Positions 43,114 through 51,049 of a stretch of DNA of 64,000 nucleotides are shown piece by piece. Origin of the DNA: Streptomyces sp. NBC_01232 (lineage in GTDB: Bacteria; Actinomycetota; Actinomycetes; Streptomycetales; Streptomycetaceae); contig NZ_CP108518.1 in assembly GCF_035989885.1 (NCBI RefSeq), positions 5,881,001 to 5,945,000 of the forward strand. Reading direction: 5' to 3'. Position 1 is the stretch's first letter. Each line of letters begins with the position of its first letter. The notes beneath the pieces are model-generated. The model made no database searches and was not told where the DNA came from. It worked only from the letters and a program-made list of their open reading frames with translations. The translations under genes were made by a program, and so were the position numbers.

Positions 43114-44301
43114 CTACTTGGCGAAGGCGGCCATCACGATGCCGAGCGCCACCGGGTTCGTGTCCTCTCCCTTCGCGTTGGTCGAGTTGACCGAGTAGAC
43201 CAGCGTGCGGGAGAGGTCGCGCGTCGCGCCTATCGCGGTGTTGTAGCCATGCCGGCCACCCGTCTTGCCCCACGCCACCGTGCCGTCCGGCAGCACGAGC
43301 CTGGCCAGACCTGCCGTCAGCGTCGCATCCTTCCCGTTGACGAAGTTCTTCACCGCGGGCACCGTGAACATCTCCTCCAGCTGTGCCCTCGGCACGATCC
43401 GGCCGCTGAACAGGGCCACGGTGAACCGCTCCAGATCAGCCGTGGTGGAGATGATGTCTCCCGCCGCCCACCGGTCCGACGAGTTCCACTCGGTCACATC
43501 GCGCAGCTCGCGCGACCCGTCCGCCTTCGGTATCGCCTGGTAGCCCCGGTTGTGCGGTCCGTGGATCCTCGTCTGGGTCCGCTCGGGGAAGGAGGTCTGA
43601 CGCAGACCCAGCGGCCGGAGGATCCGGCGGGCGACCGCCTCCTCGTACGGAATGCCCGTCACCTTCTCGATGAGCACCCCCAGCACCGTGTAGTTGATGT
43701 TCAGGTAGTGCTGGGCCGAGCCCGGGGTGAACTCGGGCTTCTTCGCGAAGGCGTCGGCCAGCTGATCGTGCGGGTCGGTCACATCGAAGCGGTGCTCCCA
43801 CTGCGCCTCGAACGAGTCCCCCGGACCGTCCGCGGCCGGTATGCCGCTGGTGTAGTTGAGCAACTGCCGGACCGTGACCGTGCCGTAGGCGTCGGGGACC
43901 GTCCCGGGCAGGTACCGCCGGACCGGCCGGTCCAGGTCCACCCGGCCCTCGGCCGCCAGCTGGAGCACCACGGCGGAGGTGAAGGCCTTGGTCACCGATC
44001 CGGCCCGGAACCGCCCCTGCTCGACGGCTTCCCGCTCGGTGACGACGTCCGCGACACCGGAACTGCCGTGCCAGCCACCGCTTGTACCGCCCACCCGGAC
44101 CAGCGCGGCCGTCGCGTCCCTGTGCTCCGCGCCGAGGCCGGCGATCGCCCGCTCCAGAGCCGCCGTGTTCGGCGGGGCCGAGACGACCCGCGTGGCGGCG
44201 CCCACCGGGCCGGGAGCCGGAGCAGCGTGGGCGACGACCGGTCCCGAAGCGATACCCAGGACCAGGGCGGTGGCGATCAGCATGCGCGTACGAGTGTTCA
44301 T
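43114..44301 (-). CDS. Secreted serine hydrolase of the beta-lactamase/DD-peptidase class C fold
   Basis: The 395-residue protein has a signal peptide (MNTRTRMLIATALVLGIASGPVVAHAA) and the penicillin-recognising triad: SxxK in GSVTKAFTS (about residue 100), YxN-type HYLNINY, and KTG in WGKTGGRHGYN. These are found in DD-carboxypeptidases, esterases and class C-like beta-lactamase homologues; activity cannot be narrowed. GGGGGA lies upstream of the ATG. A 17-base palindrome (44325-44341) occurs in its leader. Confidence 0.88.
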   Translation of the reverse strand: MNTRTRMLIATALVLGIASGPVVAHAAPAPGPVGAATRVVSAPPNTAALERAIAGLGAEHRDATAALVRVGGTSGGWHGSSGVADVVTEREAVEQGRFRAGSVTKAFTSAVVLQLAAEGRVDLDRPVRRYLPGTVPDAYGTVTVRQLLNYTSGIPAADGPGDSFEAQWEHRFDVTDPHDQLADAFAKKPEFTPGSAQHYLNINYTVLGVLIEKVTGIPYEEAVARRILRPLGLRQTSFPERTQTRIHGPHNRGYQAIPKADGSRELRDVTEWNSSDRWAAGDIISTTADLERFTVALFSGRIVPRAQLEEMFTVPAVKNFVNGKDATLTAGLARLVLPDGTVAWGKTGGRHGYNTAIGATRDLSRTLVYSVNSTNAKGEDTNPVALGIVMAAFAK

Positions 44302-44324
44302 GGCGAAATCCCCCGTGAGTTCAC

Positions 44325-44341
44325 CGGGCCACCGTGGCCCG
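44325..44341 (-). promoter_or_regulatory. 17-base palindrome upstream of the serine hydrolase gene
   Basis: CGGGCCAC and GTGGCCCG flank a single central base, 24 bases upstream of the serine hydrolase start. It could be a regulator site or a leader hairpin. The neighbouring 145-base gap to the response regulator stop contains no gene. Confidence 0.4.
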
Positions 44342-44446
44342 ATGACTCAATGCTCCTGCTCACAGGGGTAGTTGCGGATCACCAGCGAGAGGGGTCTTCA
44401 CCGGTACGACAACTCACCGGCGCGAGGGATGCGACACGCCGTCCTC

Positions 44447-45121
44447 TCACTCCCCGGAGGGAGTACCCGCCGTGATGAGGCCCGTCTCGTACGCGCAGAT
44501 CACCGCCTGGATCCGGTCCCGCAGCCCCAGCTTCGCCAGCACGTTCCCCACATGCGACTTCACCGTGTGCTCGCTCACCACCAGCGCCGCCGCGATCTCC
44601 GCGTTCGACAGCCCCCGCCCCAGATGCAGCAGGGTCTCCCGCTCCCGCGCCGTCAGCCCCGCCAGCCGGTCAGCCGGGAGGACGGCCCGCGCCGCGCCCG
44701 TCACCGCCGTGTACTCCTCGATCAGCCGCCGTGCCACCGAGGGTGCCAGCAGGGAATCGCCCGCCGCCACCACCCGTACCGCGTGCACCAGATCGTCCCG
44801 CCGCACGTCCTTCAGCAGGAACCCGCTCGCCCCCGCGTGCAGCGCCTCGTACACGTACTCGTCCGAGTCGAAGGTCGTCAGCATCACCGTTCGGCACGCG
44901 CTCCCGGCGCAGATCTTCCGGCACGCCTCGATCCCGTCCAGCACCGGCATCCGGATGTCCAGCAGCGCCACGTCCGGCGCGAGCCGGGCCACGGCGTCGA
45001 CCGCCGCCGCGCCGTCCCCGGCCTCCGCAACGACCTCGATGTCCTCCTGGGCGTCCAGGATCATCGCGAACCCGCTGCGCACCAGCTCCTGGTCGTCGGC
45101 CACCACCACACGGATCGTCAA
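44447..45121 (-). CDS. NarL/LuxR-type response regulator
   Basis: The 224-residue protein has a receiver domain (IRVVVADDQELVRSGFAMIL, phospho-acceptor Asp in DVALLDIRMP, TTFDSDEYVYEAL, GFLLKDVRRDDL) and a C-terminal LuxR helix-turn-helix (LTARERETLLHLGRGLSNAEIAAALVVSEHTVKSHVGNVLAKLGL). The TTG start at 45121 overlaps the kinase stop (TTGA) with GGAGG just upstream, so kinase and regulator are coupled. It forms a two-component pair. Its signal and target are unknown. Confidence 0.93.
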   Translation of the reverse strand: MTIRVVVADDQELVRSGFAMILDAQEDIEVVAEAGDGAAAVDAVARLAPDVALLDIRMPVLDGIEACRKICAGSACRTVMLTTFDSDEYVYEALHAGASGFLLKDVRRDDLVHAVRVVAAGDSLLAPSVARRLIEEYTAVTGAARAVLPADRLAGLTARERETLLHLGRGLSNAEIAAALVVSEHTVKSHVGNVLAKLGLRDRIQAVICAYETGLITAGTPSGE

Positions 45122-46299
45122 TTCCCCACCTCCAGCGGCGAGGTTACAAGGACCACCCGCACCGCGTACCCCCGTCCCTCCGGGCCCGGACCGGTCCACG
45201 CCGTCCCGCCGTGCGCCGCCGCCCGCTCGCGGATCCCGATCAGGCCGTGCCCGCCCGGGGCCCCGCCGGGCACCCCGCGGCCGGGACCCCGCCCGTCGTC
45301 CGTCACCTCCACCGTGAGCGAATCCGGTCCGTACGCGAGCATCACCCGGACCGTCGAAGCCCCCGCGTGCCTGACCACATTGGTCAGCGCCTCCTGCACC
45401 ACCCGGTGCACCGTCGTACCCACCGCGGCCGGCAGTTCGCGCACCGTGCCGGTCCGCTCGTACGACACCCGAAGACCGCCGGCCCGGACCCGGTCCACCA
45501 GCTCCGGCAGCCCGGCGATCCCCGGCTGCGGGCTCCTGGGCGCCGTTTCGTCGGTGCGCAGGACGCCCAGCATCGCGCGCAGCTGCCCCATCGCGTCCCG
45601 GCCCGTCTCCGCGATCGCCTCGAAGGCCGCCTCGGCGCGCTCCGGGGCCCTGCGCACGGCCACCGGACCGGCCTCCGCCTGCACGATCATGATGCTGACG
45701 GCGTGCGAGAGGATGTCGTGCATCTCCCGCGCGATCCTGGCCCGTTCGCGCGCGGCCGCCTGCTCGGCCTCGATCCGGTTGGCCCGCTCCAGCTCGGCTG
45801 CGCGGGCCAGGAGGGCCTCGGTGTAGGCCTGCCGCGTGTGCTGGAGCCGCCCCAGGGCGTAGGCCGCCGCCGAGACGAAGAGGGTGAACAGCAGCTCCCG
45901 CGCCGTCCCCGTCTCCCAGCCCACTGACAGCGCGAGCGCCACCACGGTGGCCAGTCCCACGGCCGCGCGGACCCGAGGGGTGCACTGCAGGGCCACGGTG
46001 TAGAAGGCGATGAGGCCCGCGTACGGCAGCGGCTGGCCGGGACCGTCGAAGGCGACCTTGTAGACCCCTCCGAGGGTCACGATCGCGGCGAGCACGGTGA
46101 CCGGCGCCCGGCGCCGCCAGACCAGCGGCAGCACGGCGGCCGTGGTCATGGCGTACGAGGACCAGGTCGCGGCCGGGAGCTCCGGGGCCCGGGGCACGAC
46201 GAACGGCATCGTGACGGCCAGCTGCACCAGCAGGGTCAGGCCCAGGTCCTGCCACCGCGGATCCGCGCCGCGCATTCCTTCCCGGAAGCCCCGTATCAC
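45118..46299 (-). CDS. Two-component sensor histidine kinase (NarL-partner type)
   Basis: The 393-residue protein has about four or five membrane segments in the first 160 residues, a coiled region (ARAAELERANRIEAEQAAARERARI), the HisKA_3 phospho-acceptor in REMHDILSHAVSIMIVQAEAG and an ATPase domain with VVQEALTNVVRHA, DDGRGPG and GHGLIGIRERAAAHGG. The GTG at 46299 overlaps the upstream GDPD stop (GTGA); an ATG at 46275 is an alternative. It lies in an operon with its regulator and a glycerophosphodiesterase. Confidence 0.92.
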   Translation of the reverse strand: MIRGFREGMRGADPRWQDLGLTLLVQLAVTMPFVVPRAPELPAATWSSYAMTTAAVLPLVWRRRAPVTVLAAIVTLGGVYKVAFDGPGQPLPYAGLIAFYTVALQCTPRVRAAVGLATVVALALSVGWETGTARELLFTLFVSAAAYALGRLQHTRQAYTEALLARAAELERANRIEAEQAAARERARIAREMHDILSHAVSIMIVQAEAGPVAVRRAPERAEAAFEAIAETGRDAMGQLRAMLGVLRTDETAPRSPQPGIAGLPELVDRVRAGGLRVSYERTGTVRELPAAVGTTVHRVVQEALTNVVRHAGASTVRVMLAYGPDSLTVEVTDDGRGPGRGVPGGAPGGHGLIGIRERAAAHGGTAWTGPGPEGRGYAVRVVLVTSPLEVGN

Positions 46300-46985
46300 C
46301 GTCCGAGGCCGGCCCGCACGGCCGCCAGTGCGTCCAGCCGGTTCGTGGTGATCGAATCGACCCCCGCCGTGAGGAGGCCCTTCATCGTCCGCCTGGTGTC
46401 CGCGGTCCACGCCGACACCAGCAGGCCGTCCCGGTGGAGCGCGTCCACCAGCTCCCGGCTCACCAGCCCGAAGCGGTAGTTGAGCCAGCGCGGCGCCACG
46501 GCGTCGATCAGCACCCGCCGCGGCGGCGACAGCGTGGTCCAGGTCAGCGCGATCTCCGCGGCCGGGTCGGCGGCGCGGACCGCCAGCATCGTGTTCGGGC
46601 CCGCGCAGTAGAACGTCCGCTCGCGCGCCCCGCATTCGCGGACCTGGTCCACGACCGTGCGCACCGATTCGAAGGTGGCGCCCGGGAGATCGAGCATCAG
46701 CCGGCCCGGCCCGGCGGCCAGCAGGGCGTCGTGCAGCGTGGGAACCCCGCCCTGCGTGAGCTCCTTCAGCTGCGGGGCCGTCACGTCGCCGAGGCGCACG
46801 TCGTGGCCCCACAGCCGCAGGAGCGTTTCGTCGTGGAGCAGGACCGGCACTCCGTCACGGGTGAGCCGTACGTCGATCTCGACGGCGTCCGCCCCGCGCG
46901 CGAACGCGGAGCGGATCGAAGCCAGGGTGTTCTCACGGACACGGTAGGGATCGCCGCGGTGGCCGACGGCAGTCAGAGTGCTCAT
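46296..46985 (-). CDS. Glycerophosphodiester phosphodiesterase
   Basis: The 229-residue cytoplasmic-looking enzyme (no signal peptide) has the GDPD hallmarks: GHRGDPYRVRENTLASIRSAFARGADAVEIDVRLTRDGVPVLLHDETLLRLW with catalytic His in HRG and metal ligands in EID and HD. It cleaves glycerophosphodiesters from phospholipid turnover to glycerol-3-phosphate and an alcohol. Four-base overlap with the sensor kinase suggests one operon of GDPD, kinase and regulator. The ATG is at 46985. Confidence 0.9.
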   Translation of the reverse strand: MSTLTAVGHRGDPYRVRENTLASIRSAFARGADAVEIDVRLTRDGVPVLLHDETLLRLWGHDVRLGDVTAPQLKELTQGGVPTLHDALLAAGPGRLMLDLPGATFESVRTVVDQVRECGARERTFYCAGPNTMLAVRAADPAAEIALTWTTLSPPRRVLIDAVAPRWLNYRFGLVSRELVDALHRDGLLVSAWTADTRRTMKGLLTAGVDSITTNRLDALAAVRAGLGR

Positions 46986-47019
46986 GTCCCCATTGTCGGG
47001 GGCGCGTTGCCGGCAGACG

Positions 47020-48045
47020 TCAGCGCGCGAGCCATTCGGCCGTGTACGTGTCGATCTCGGCGGTCAGCTTCGCCTTGCCGGCCGGGTCCAGGAAGGAGGC
47101 CTCGACGGCGTTCTTGGCGAGCTGCGCGAGTCCGCGCTCGTCGAGATCGAGGAGGCGTGCGGCCACCGCGTACTCGTTGTTGAGGTCGGAGCCGAACATC
47201 GGCGGGTCGTCGCTGTTGATGGTGACGAGCACGCCCGCCGCGACCATCTCCTTGACCGGGTGCTGGTCGAGGTCGGTCACCGCACGGGTGGCGATGTTGG
47301 AGGTCGGGCAGACCTCCAGCGCGATCCGGTGCTCGGCGAGGTACGCGAGCAGCTCCGGGTCCTGGGTGGCGCTGGTGCCGTGGCCGATGCGCTCGGCGCC
47401 CAGCTCGCGGATGGCGTCCCAGATCGTCTCCGGGCCGGTGGTCTCGCCGGCGTGCGGGACGCTGTGCAGGCCGGCGGCGCGGGCCGCGTCGAAGTACGGC
47501 TTGAACTGCGGGCGCGGCACGCCGATCTCGGGGCCGCCGAGACCGAAGGAGACCAGGCCCTCGGGGCGGTGGTCGACAGCGAGCCGGGCGGTCTCGGCGG
47601 CGGCCTCCAGGCCGGCCTCGCCGGGGATGTCGAAGCACCAGCGCAGGATGACGCCGAGTTCGGCCTCGGCGGCCCTGCGGGCGTCCTCGATGGCCTCCAT
47701 GAAGGCCTTCTCGTCGATGCCGCGGCGGGTGGAGGAGTACGGGGTGATGGTCAGCTCGGCGTAGCGGATGTTCTGCCGGGCCATGTCGCGGGCGACTTCG
47801 AAGGTCAGGGTGCGGACGTCGTCCGGGGTGCGGACCAGGTCGACCACCGACAGGTAGACCTCGATGAAGTGGGCGAAGTCGGTGAAGGTGAAGTAGTCGG
47901 CAATGGCCTCGGGGTCGGTGGGGACCTTCGAATCGGGGTGCCGCGAGGCGAGCTCGGCCACGATGCGAGGGGATGCCGAGCCGACGTGGTGGACGTGCAG
48001 TTCGGCCTTGGGCAGCCCCGCGATGAAGGGGTGCAGGTCGGTCAT
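47020..48045 (-). CDS. add: Adenosine deaminase
   Basis: The 341-residue enzyme converts adenosine to inosine in purine salvage. It has the metal-site start KAELHVHHVGSASP, CFDIPGEAGL, HAGETTGPETIWDAI with the catalytic Glu in HAGE, ERIGHGTSA and the metal Asp in NSDDPPMFGSDLNNEY. The ATG at 48045 has GGAGG upstream. It lies 34 bases upstream of the GDPD gene, but a separate promoter is possible. It diverges from the DUF4190 gene. Confidence 0.94.
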   Translation of the reverse strand: MTDLHPFIAGLPKAELHVHHVGSASPRIVAELASRHPDSKVPTDPEAIADYFTFTDFAHFIEVYLSVVDLVRTPDDVRTLTFEVARDMARQNIRYAELTITPYSSTRRGIDEKAFMEAIEDARRAAEAELGVILRWCFDIPGEAGLEAAAETARLAVDHRPEGLVSFGLGGPEIGVPRPQFKPYFDAARAAGLHSVPHAGETTGPETIWDAIRELGAERIGHGTSATQDPELLAYLAEHRIALEVCPTSNIATRAVTDLDQHPVKEMVAAGVLVTINSDDPPMFGSDLNNEYAVAARLLDLDERGLAQLAKNAVEASFLDPAGKAKLTAEIDTYTAEWLAR

Positions 48046-48156
48046 GGGGAGTGCCTCCGGGAGGACGCGGGTGCGTGCGGTTGGGGATTCATCGTAGGCA
48101 CGCCCGTGACTGTCGGTGGCAGCGCTTAGCATGGCTGTACGAGAGGGGGGCTCCGT

Positions 48157-48861
48157 ATGAACGACAGCAGTCCCGAGCCGCGCGACCCGTGGGCGCCGCC
48201 GGAGCGGCCGGCGGTCGAGCTGGGCAAGGCGCAGGGTCCGCAGGGCACACCGGGCGTGTCGGGCCCGCCGTCCGTGCACGACCAGCCGACGCTCGCCGGA
48301 ATGCCGGGCGACCGGATCCCGCCGTCCGCACCGCCCCAGAACCCGATACCGACGCAGAATCCGATGCCGACGACGGCCCCGATACCGACGACGCCGACGA
48401 CCGGGCAGCCCGCGTCGGCGGTGTACGGGTATCCGGCCCAGCCCGGCTACGGATACCCCGGCGACGCGGGATACCCCGGTCCTCCCGGCTATCCCGGGTA
48501 CCAGGGATACCCCGGCCAGGGCGCCTACCCGCCCTACGGGGCCCGGCGCAGCAATGGCCAGGGCACCACCGCGCTCGTCCTCGGGATCCTTTCGGTCGTC
48601 GGCTGCTTCACCAGCTTCTTCGCCATCGCCCTCGGCATAGCCGCGGTCGTCTTCGGCACCCTGGGCCGCGGCAAGGCGAGCCGCGGCGAGGCCGACAACG
48701 GCGGGATGGCGCTCGCCGGCATCATCCTGGGCTCGATCGGCATCGTGCTGGGCGCCCTGCTCCTCGTGGTCATGTTCGCCGGCCTCATGGACGAGGGGCC
48801 GGGCGAGGACTCGCGCTACGACAGCCCGTACGACAACTCGCAGGTGCGCGAGAAGGTCTGA
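48157..48861 (+). CDS. DUF4190 membrane protein with Pro/Gly/Tyr-rich N-terminus
   Basis: The 234-residue protein has an N-terminal 135-residue Pro/Gly/Tyr-rich region (repeats of GYP such as YGYPGDAGYPGPPGYPGY) and then a DUF4190 module with two membrane helices (ALVLGILSVVGCFTSFFAIALGIAAVVFGTL and GMALAGIILGSIGIVLGALLLVVMF). Such proteins are frequent in Streptomyces. Function is unknown. A TAGCAT upstream of its GAGGGGGG site is a possible -10. It converges on the Ro60 gene with a 10-base gap. Confidence 0.82.
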   Translation: MNDSSPEPRDPWAPPERPAVELGKAQGPQGTPGVSGPPSVHDQPTLAGMPGDRIPPSAPPQNPIPTQNPMPTTAPIPTTPTTGQPASAVYGYPAQPGYGYPGDAGYPGPPGYPGYQGYPGQGAYPPYGARRSNGQGTTALVLGILSVVGCFTSFFAIALGIAAVVFGTLGRGKASRGEADNGGMALAGIILGSIGIVLGALLLVVMFAGLMDEGPGEDSRYDSPYDNSQVREKV

Positions 48862-48871
48862 CGGGGCCGCC

Positions 48872-50458
48872 TCAGGAGGCCCACGGCCAGTCGGCGTCCA
48901 GGCCCGCCTCGATCAGGGACACCATCCGGAAGGCTCCGTCCGTGAGCCCGCCGAAGGTGTGCCGGTTCGCGGTGCCCGAGGGCGCGTGCCCCACCCGGTA
49001 GCCGGCCAGGTTCCAGGTGTAGACCGGGACCGTGGACGGCACCTCGGCCGTCGGGTCGCCGCCGTGGCCGTAGGCGGCCTGCTCGTCGGTGACGATCAGC
49101 ACCCGGTCGTGGCCCCGGTAGTGCTTCTTCACGGCCTCGGCCGTGTAGGTCCCGCCGAGATGCCCGAACCGCTCCAGCACCTTCAGCACGGACTCGCCCC
49201 GGCGGCACCGGACGGCCTCGCTGGTCGTGCCGAACTGCACCAGGTCGGCCTGCTCGGCCCGCAGTGCCAGAGCCGCGCCGAAGACGGCCGCGGCGTCCGC
49301 ACGGTTGAGCTTGGAACGGTCCGACAGCGGAGTCCACATCGACCCGGACCGGTCGACGAGGACCAGTGTCCGCCCGGGCAGCGCCGGTACGTTGGCCAGT
49401 GAGTGGCCGAGCGCCTGCTCCAGGGGATACGCCCAGCGCAGCGAGGGCGCGTGCTGATAGGCCGCCAGGTAGCGGAAGGGGAACTGCCGGGACCGGGCGA
49501 CGGCCTCCGGGCCGGAGATCTTCGCCGCGACCCGGGCGGCGACCGCGTCCGATACCCCGGCCTGGTCGAAGTTGCGCAGGTTGCGCAGCAGAGCCATCGC
49601 GCCCATGGACGGGATGACCGCCTCCCAGGCGGCCGCGTCCATCGGCCCCTGCAGCCAGCCGGCCAGCGCCTCCCAGGTCATGCCCGCCTCCGCGAGCCGC
49701 TCGGCGGCGTCCGGTGCGGTGACCACGGCGCGCCGCTGCTCCACCGGCAGCTCCATCAGCGCCCGGTGCGCGGCGAGGGTCCGGTTGCCCGCGGGGACCT
49801 CCGCGCTGTCCGGGTTGTGCCTGCGGTCGAGGGCGTGGCGGAACAACTCGCCCTGCCACGGCTTGGCCGGGTCGGGGGAGGCGTGCACGAGGTTGAGGAC
49901 GTCGCCGAAGCGGTAGGCCTTGGAGTCGGTGTCGTACTTCAGCAGCGAGGTGCCGGAGTAGAGGCGGCGCACGGCGTCGGCGATGCCGCGCTTGACGGGC
50001 TTGGGCACGTTCCGCCCGTACGTCGCCGTCCAGTAGGCCAGCAGCTCACCGGGCTCGTCCGCGCGCCGCAGCACCGAGTCCACGACCCCGCGGTTTGAAG
50101 GCCCGTCGGTGGCGCCCGCGTCGAGCCGTGCCTTCACGTACTCGGCGGCGCCGACGAGCGAGGCGGTCCGCATGTTCGCGTCGCCGCGGAGCCAGCCCAG
50201 CAGACCGGCGGTCCACACGGGATCCTCGACGGCGAGGGTGCGTACGAGCGCAGCGAAGCGGTTGTCGCGCGCCTCGCCGCTCTCGTACGCGCTCTGCTGC
50301 GTCACGAAGTTGGCGACGGCGAGCAGGAAGAGCTCGGAGCGCGGGTCGCGCAGGTGGCCGGGGCCGCCCTGAGCGGTGCGGGCGCGCCCGGCCGAGCGGA
50401 CGGGCGAGGTGGGCGCGACGGGCGCCGGCCTGGACGCGCGCAGGTTGAAACGAGCCAT
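48872..50458 (-). CDS. rsr: TROVE-domain protein, bacterial Ro60 orthologue (Rsr)
   Basis: Ro60 is a ring-shaped RNA-binding protein that binds Y RNAs and misfolded RNAs; in bacteria it can tether exonucleases. The 528-residue protein has an N-terminal helical-repeat TROVE region (residues about 25-330: LFLLAVANFVTQQSAYESG, YWTATYGRNVPKPVKRGIADAV, RNLRNFDQAGVSDAV) and a C-terminal vWA-like domain with a MIDAS DRSGSM (about residues 366-372) and TDEQAAYG. The ATG at 50458 has GGGGGG upstream. The two tRNA-like elements at 50500-50870 lie directly upstream on the same strand, as Y RNA genes do elsewhere. Confidence 0.9.
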   Translation of the reverse strand: MARFNLRASRPAPVAPTSPVRSAGRARTAQGGPGHLRDPRSELFLLAVANFVTQQSAYESGEARDNRFAALVRTLAVEDPVWTAGLLGWLRGDANMRTASLVGAAEYVKARLDAGATDGPSNRGVVDSVLRRADEPGELLAYWTATYGRNVPKPVKRGIADAVRRLYSGTSLLKYDTDSKAYRFGDVLNLVHASPDPAKPWQGELFRHALDRRHNPDSAEVPAGNRTLAAHRALMELPVEQRRAVVTAPDAAERLAEAGMTWEALAGWLQGPMDAAAWEAVIPSMGAMALLRNLRNFDQAGVSDAVAARVAAKISGPEAVARSRQFPFRYLAAYQHAPSLRWAYPLEQALGHSLANVPALPGRTLVLVDRSGSMWTPLSDRSKLNRADAAAVFGAALALRAEQADLVQFGTTSEAVRCRRGESVLKVLERFGHLGGTYTAEAVKKHYRGHDRVLIVTDEQAAYGHGGDPTAEVPSTVPVYTWNLAGYRVGHAPSGTANRHTFGGLTDGAFRMVSLIEAGLDADWPWAS

Positions 50459-50499
50459 GTGAATCCCCCCGAATTCAAAGCGAACGGGGGAGGCGTGAC

Positions 50500-50648
50500 G
50501 TGCGGGATGCCCGAGATCGGAAGTCGGCGACGGACTTGTGTCAGCTGCTCTGATCCATTGAGCTACCGGCCGTGGCCGGGCGGGACTTGAACCCGCAACC
50601 AGCTGATCCGAAGAAGTAACCGTTGCCTGCGCACCGGGCATCCCGCAC
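50500..50648 (-). ncRNA. Candidate Y RNA 2: circularly permuted tRNA-like element
   Basis: On the minus strand the ends form a perfect 14-bp stem (50635-50648 with 50500-50513), extendable outward by GGGAGGC/GCCTCCC. Inside, in order: stem TCAGCT/AGCTGA (50601-50606 with 50541-50546) in the place of an anticodon stem, variable GGTT, T-arm GCGGG-TTCAAGT-CCCGC (50580-50596), an acceptor-like hairpin CCGGC-CACG-GCCGG (50566-50579), then TA and D-arm GCTC-AATGGATCA-GAGC (50547-50563). The T-loop TTC and D-loop GG that lock real tRNAs are both present. The order T-arm, closed acceptor, D-arm is a permuted tRNA opened at the anticodon loop. It resembles known YrlA-type Y RNA modules; upstream of Ro60, this is the simplest reading. 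Confidence 0.75.
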
Positions 50649-50722
50649 GCGTGCCTCCCGAGGTCAAGGTGGCGGCGGCCTGGATTCTCTGAAAGGGAAG
50701 GAGCCGCAGCCCGCGCACCGGG

Positions 50723-50870
50723 AGGTGCGTGACGTCAAGTGTCCAGAGAACAAGGCCGGCGAAACCACAAGGTGCTCTACCAGCTGAGCTACACCGGCCC
50801 GAAGCCGGTGACGGGACTCGAACCCGCGGCCGCCCGATTATGAGTCGAAGTAGGTCTCGCCTTCGCACCT
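50723..50870 (-). ncRNA. Candidate Y RNA 1: circularly permuted tRNA-like element
   Basis: On the minus strand: outer stem AGGTGCG/CGCACCT (50864-50870 with 50723-50729), inner stem GGCGAGACC/GGTTTCGCC with one G-U (50853-50861 with 50758-50766), a small hairpin TTCGA-CTCATAA-TCGGG (50833-50849) like an anticodon arm with CAU, T-arm GCGGG-TTCGAGT-CCCGT (50811-50827), a 7-bp acceptor CACCGGC-TTCGG-GCCGGTG (50792-50810), TA, and D-arm GCTC-AGCTGGTA-GAGC (50774-50789). Every tRNA element is present in permuted order. A TAACGT (50882-50887) is a possible -10 giving a start near the stem. It could be a Y RNA or a relic of a permuted tRNA; proximity to Ro60 favours the first. Confidence 0.72.
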
Positions 50871-50884
50871 GGACGAGGAACACG

Positions 50885-51049
50885 TTAGGCGGCGGGCCCG
50901 GGATCCACCACGCAATTACTCAGCAGCGCGGGCACCATCACCGACGCGCCGTCCGTACCGCGCGAGAGCGGATCCCGGATGAGTCCGACCGCGTCCGGGG
51001 CAGCCGCACTCCGGACGACGACCGGGGCGACCCGGCGCCGCTCTGTCAC
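50885..51049 (-). CDS. Short ORF coupled to the NADAR gene
   Basis: A 54-codon frame (start VTERRRVAPVVVRSAAAPDAV) begins with GTG at 51049, overlapping the NADAR stop by the GTGA arrangement common in this genome, and ends just before the RNA element at 50870. No domain is recognised, and composition could be chance in high-GC DNA. It may be the remnant of a longer gene displaced by the RNA locus. Low confidence. Confidence 0.3.
   Translation of the reverse strand: MTERRRVAPVVVRSAAAPDAVGLIRDPLSRGTDGASVMVPALLSNCVVDPGPAA

Noticed and set aside
48301..48540. Repeats resembling a CRISPR or tandem-repeat array in the DUF4190 gene
   Set aside because: The repeats encode GYP/PP-type residues in frame, vary in length and have no spacer structure; it is a low-complexity coding region.
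50541..50827. Two ordinary tRNA genes
   Set aside because: D- and T-arm sequences are present, but in the order T-arm, acceptor, D-arm, and no linear cloverleaf with a 3' acceptor end can be formed on either strand.
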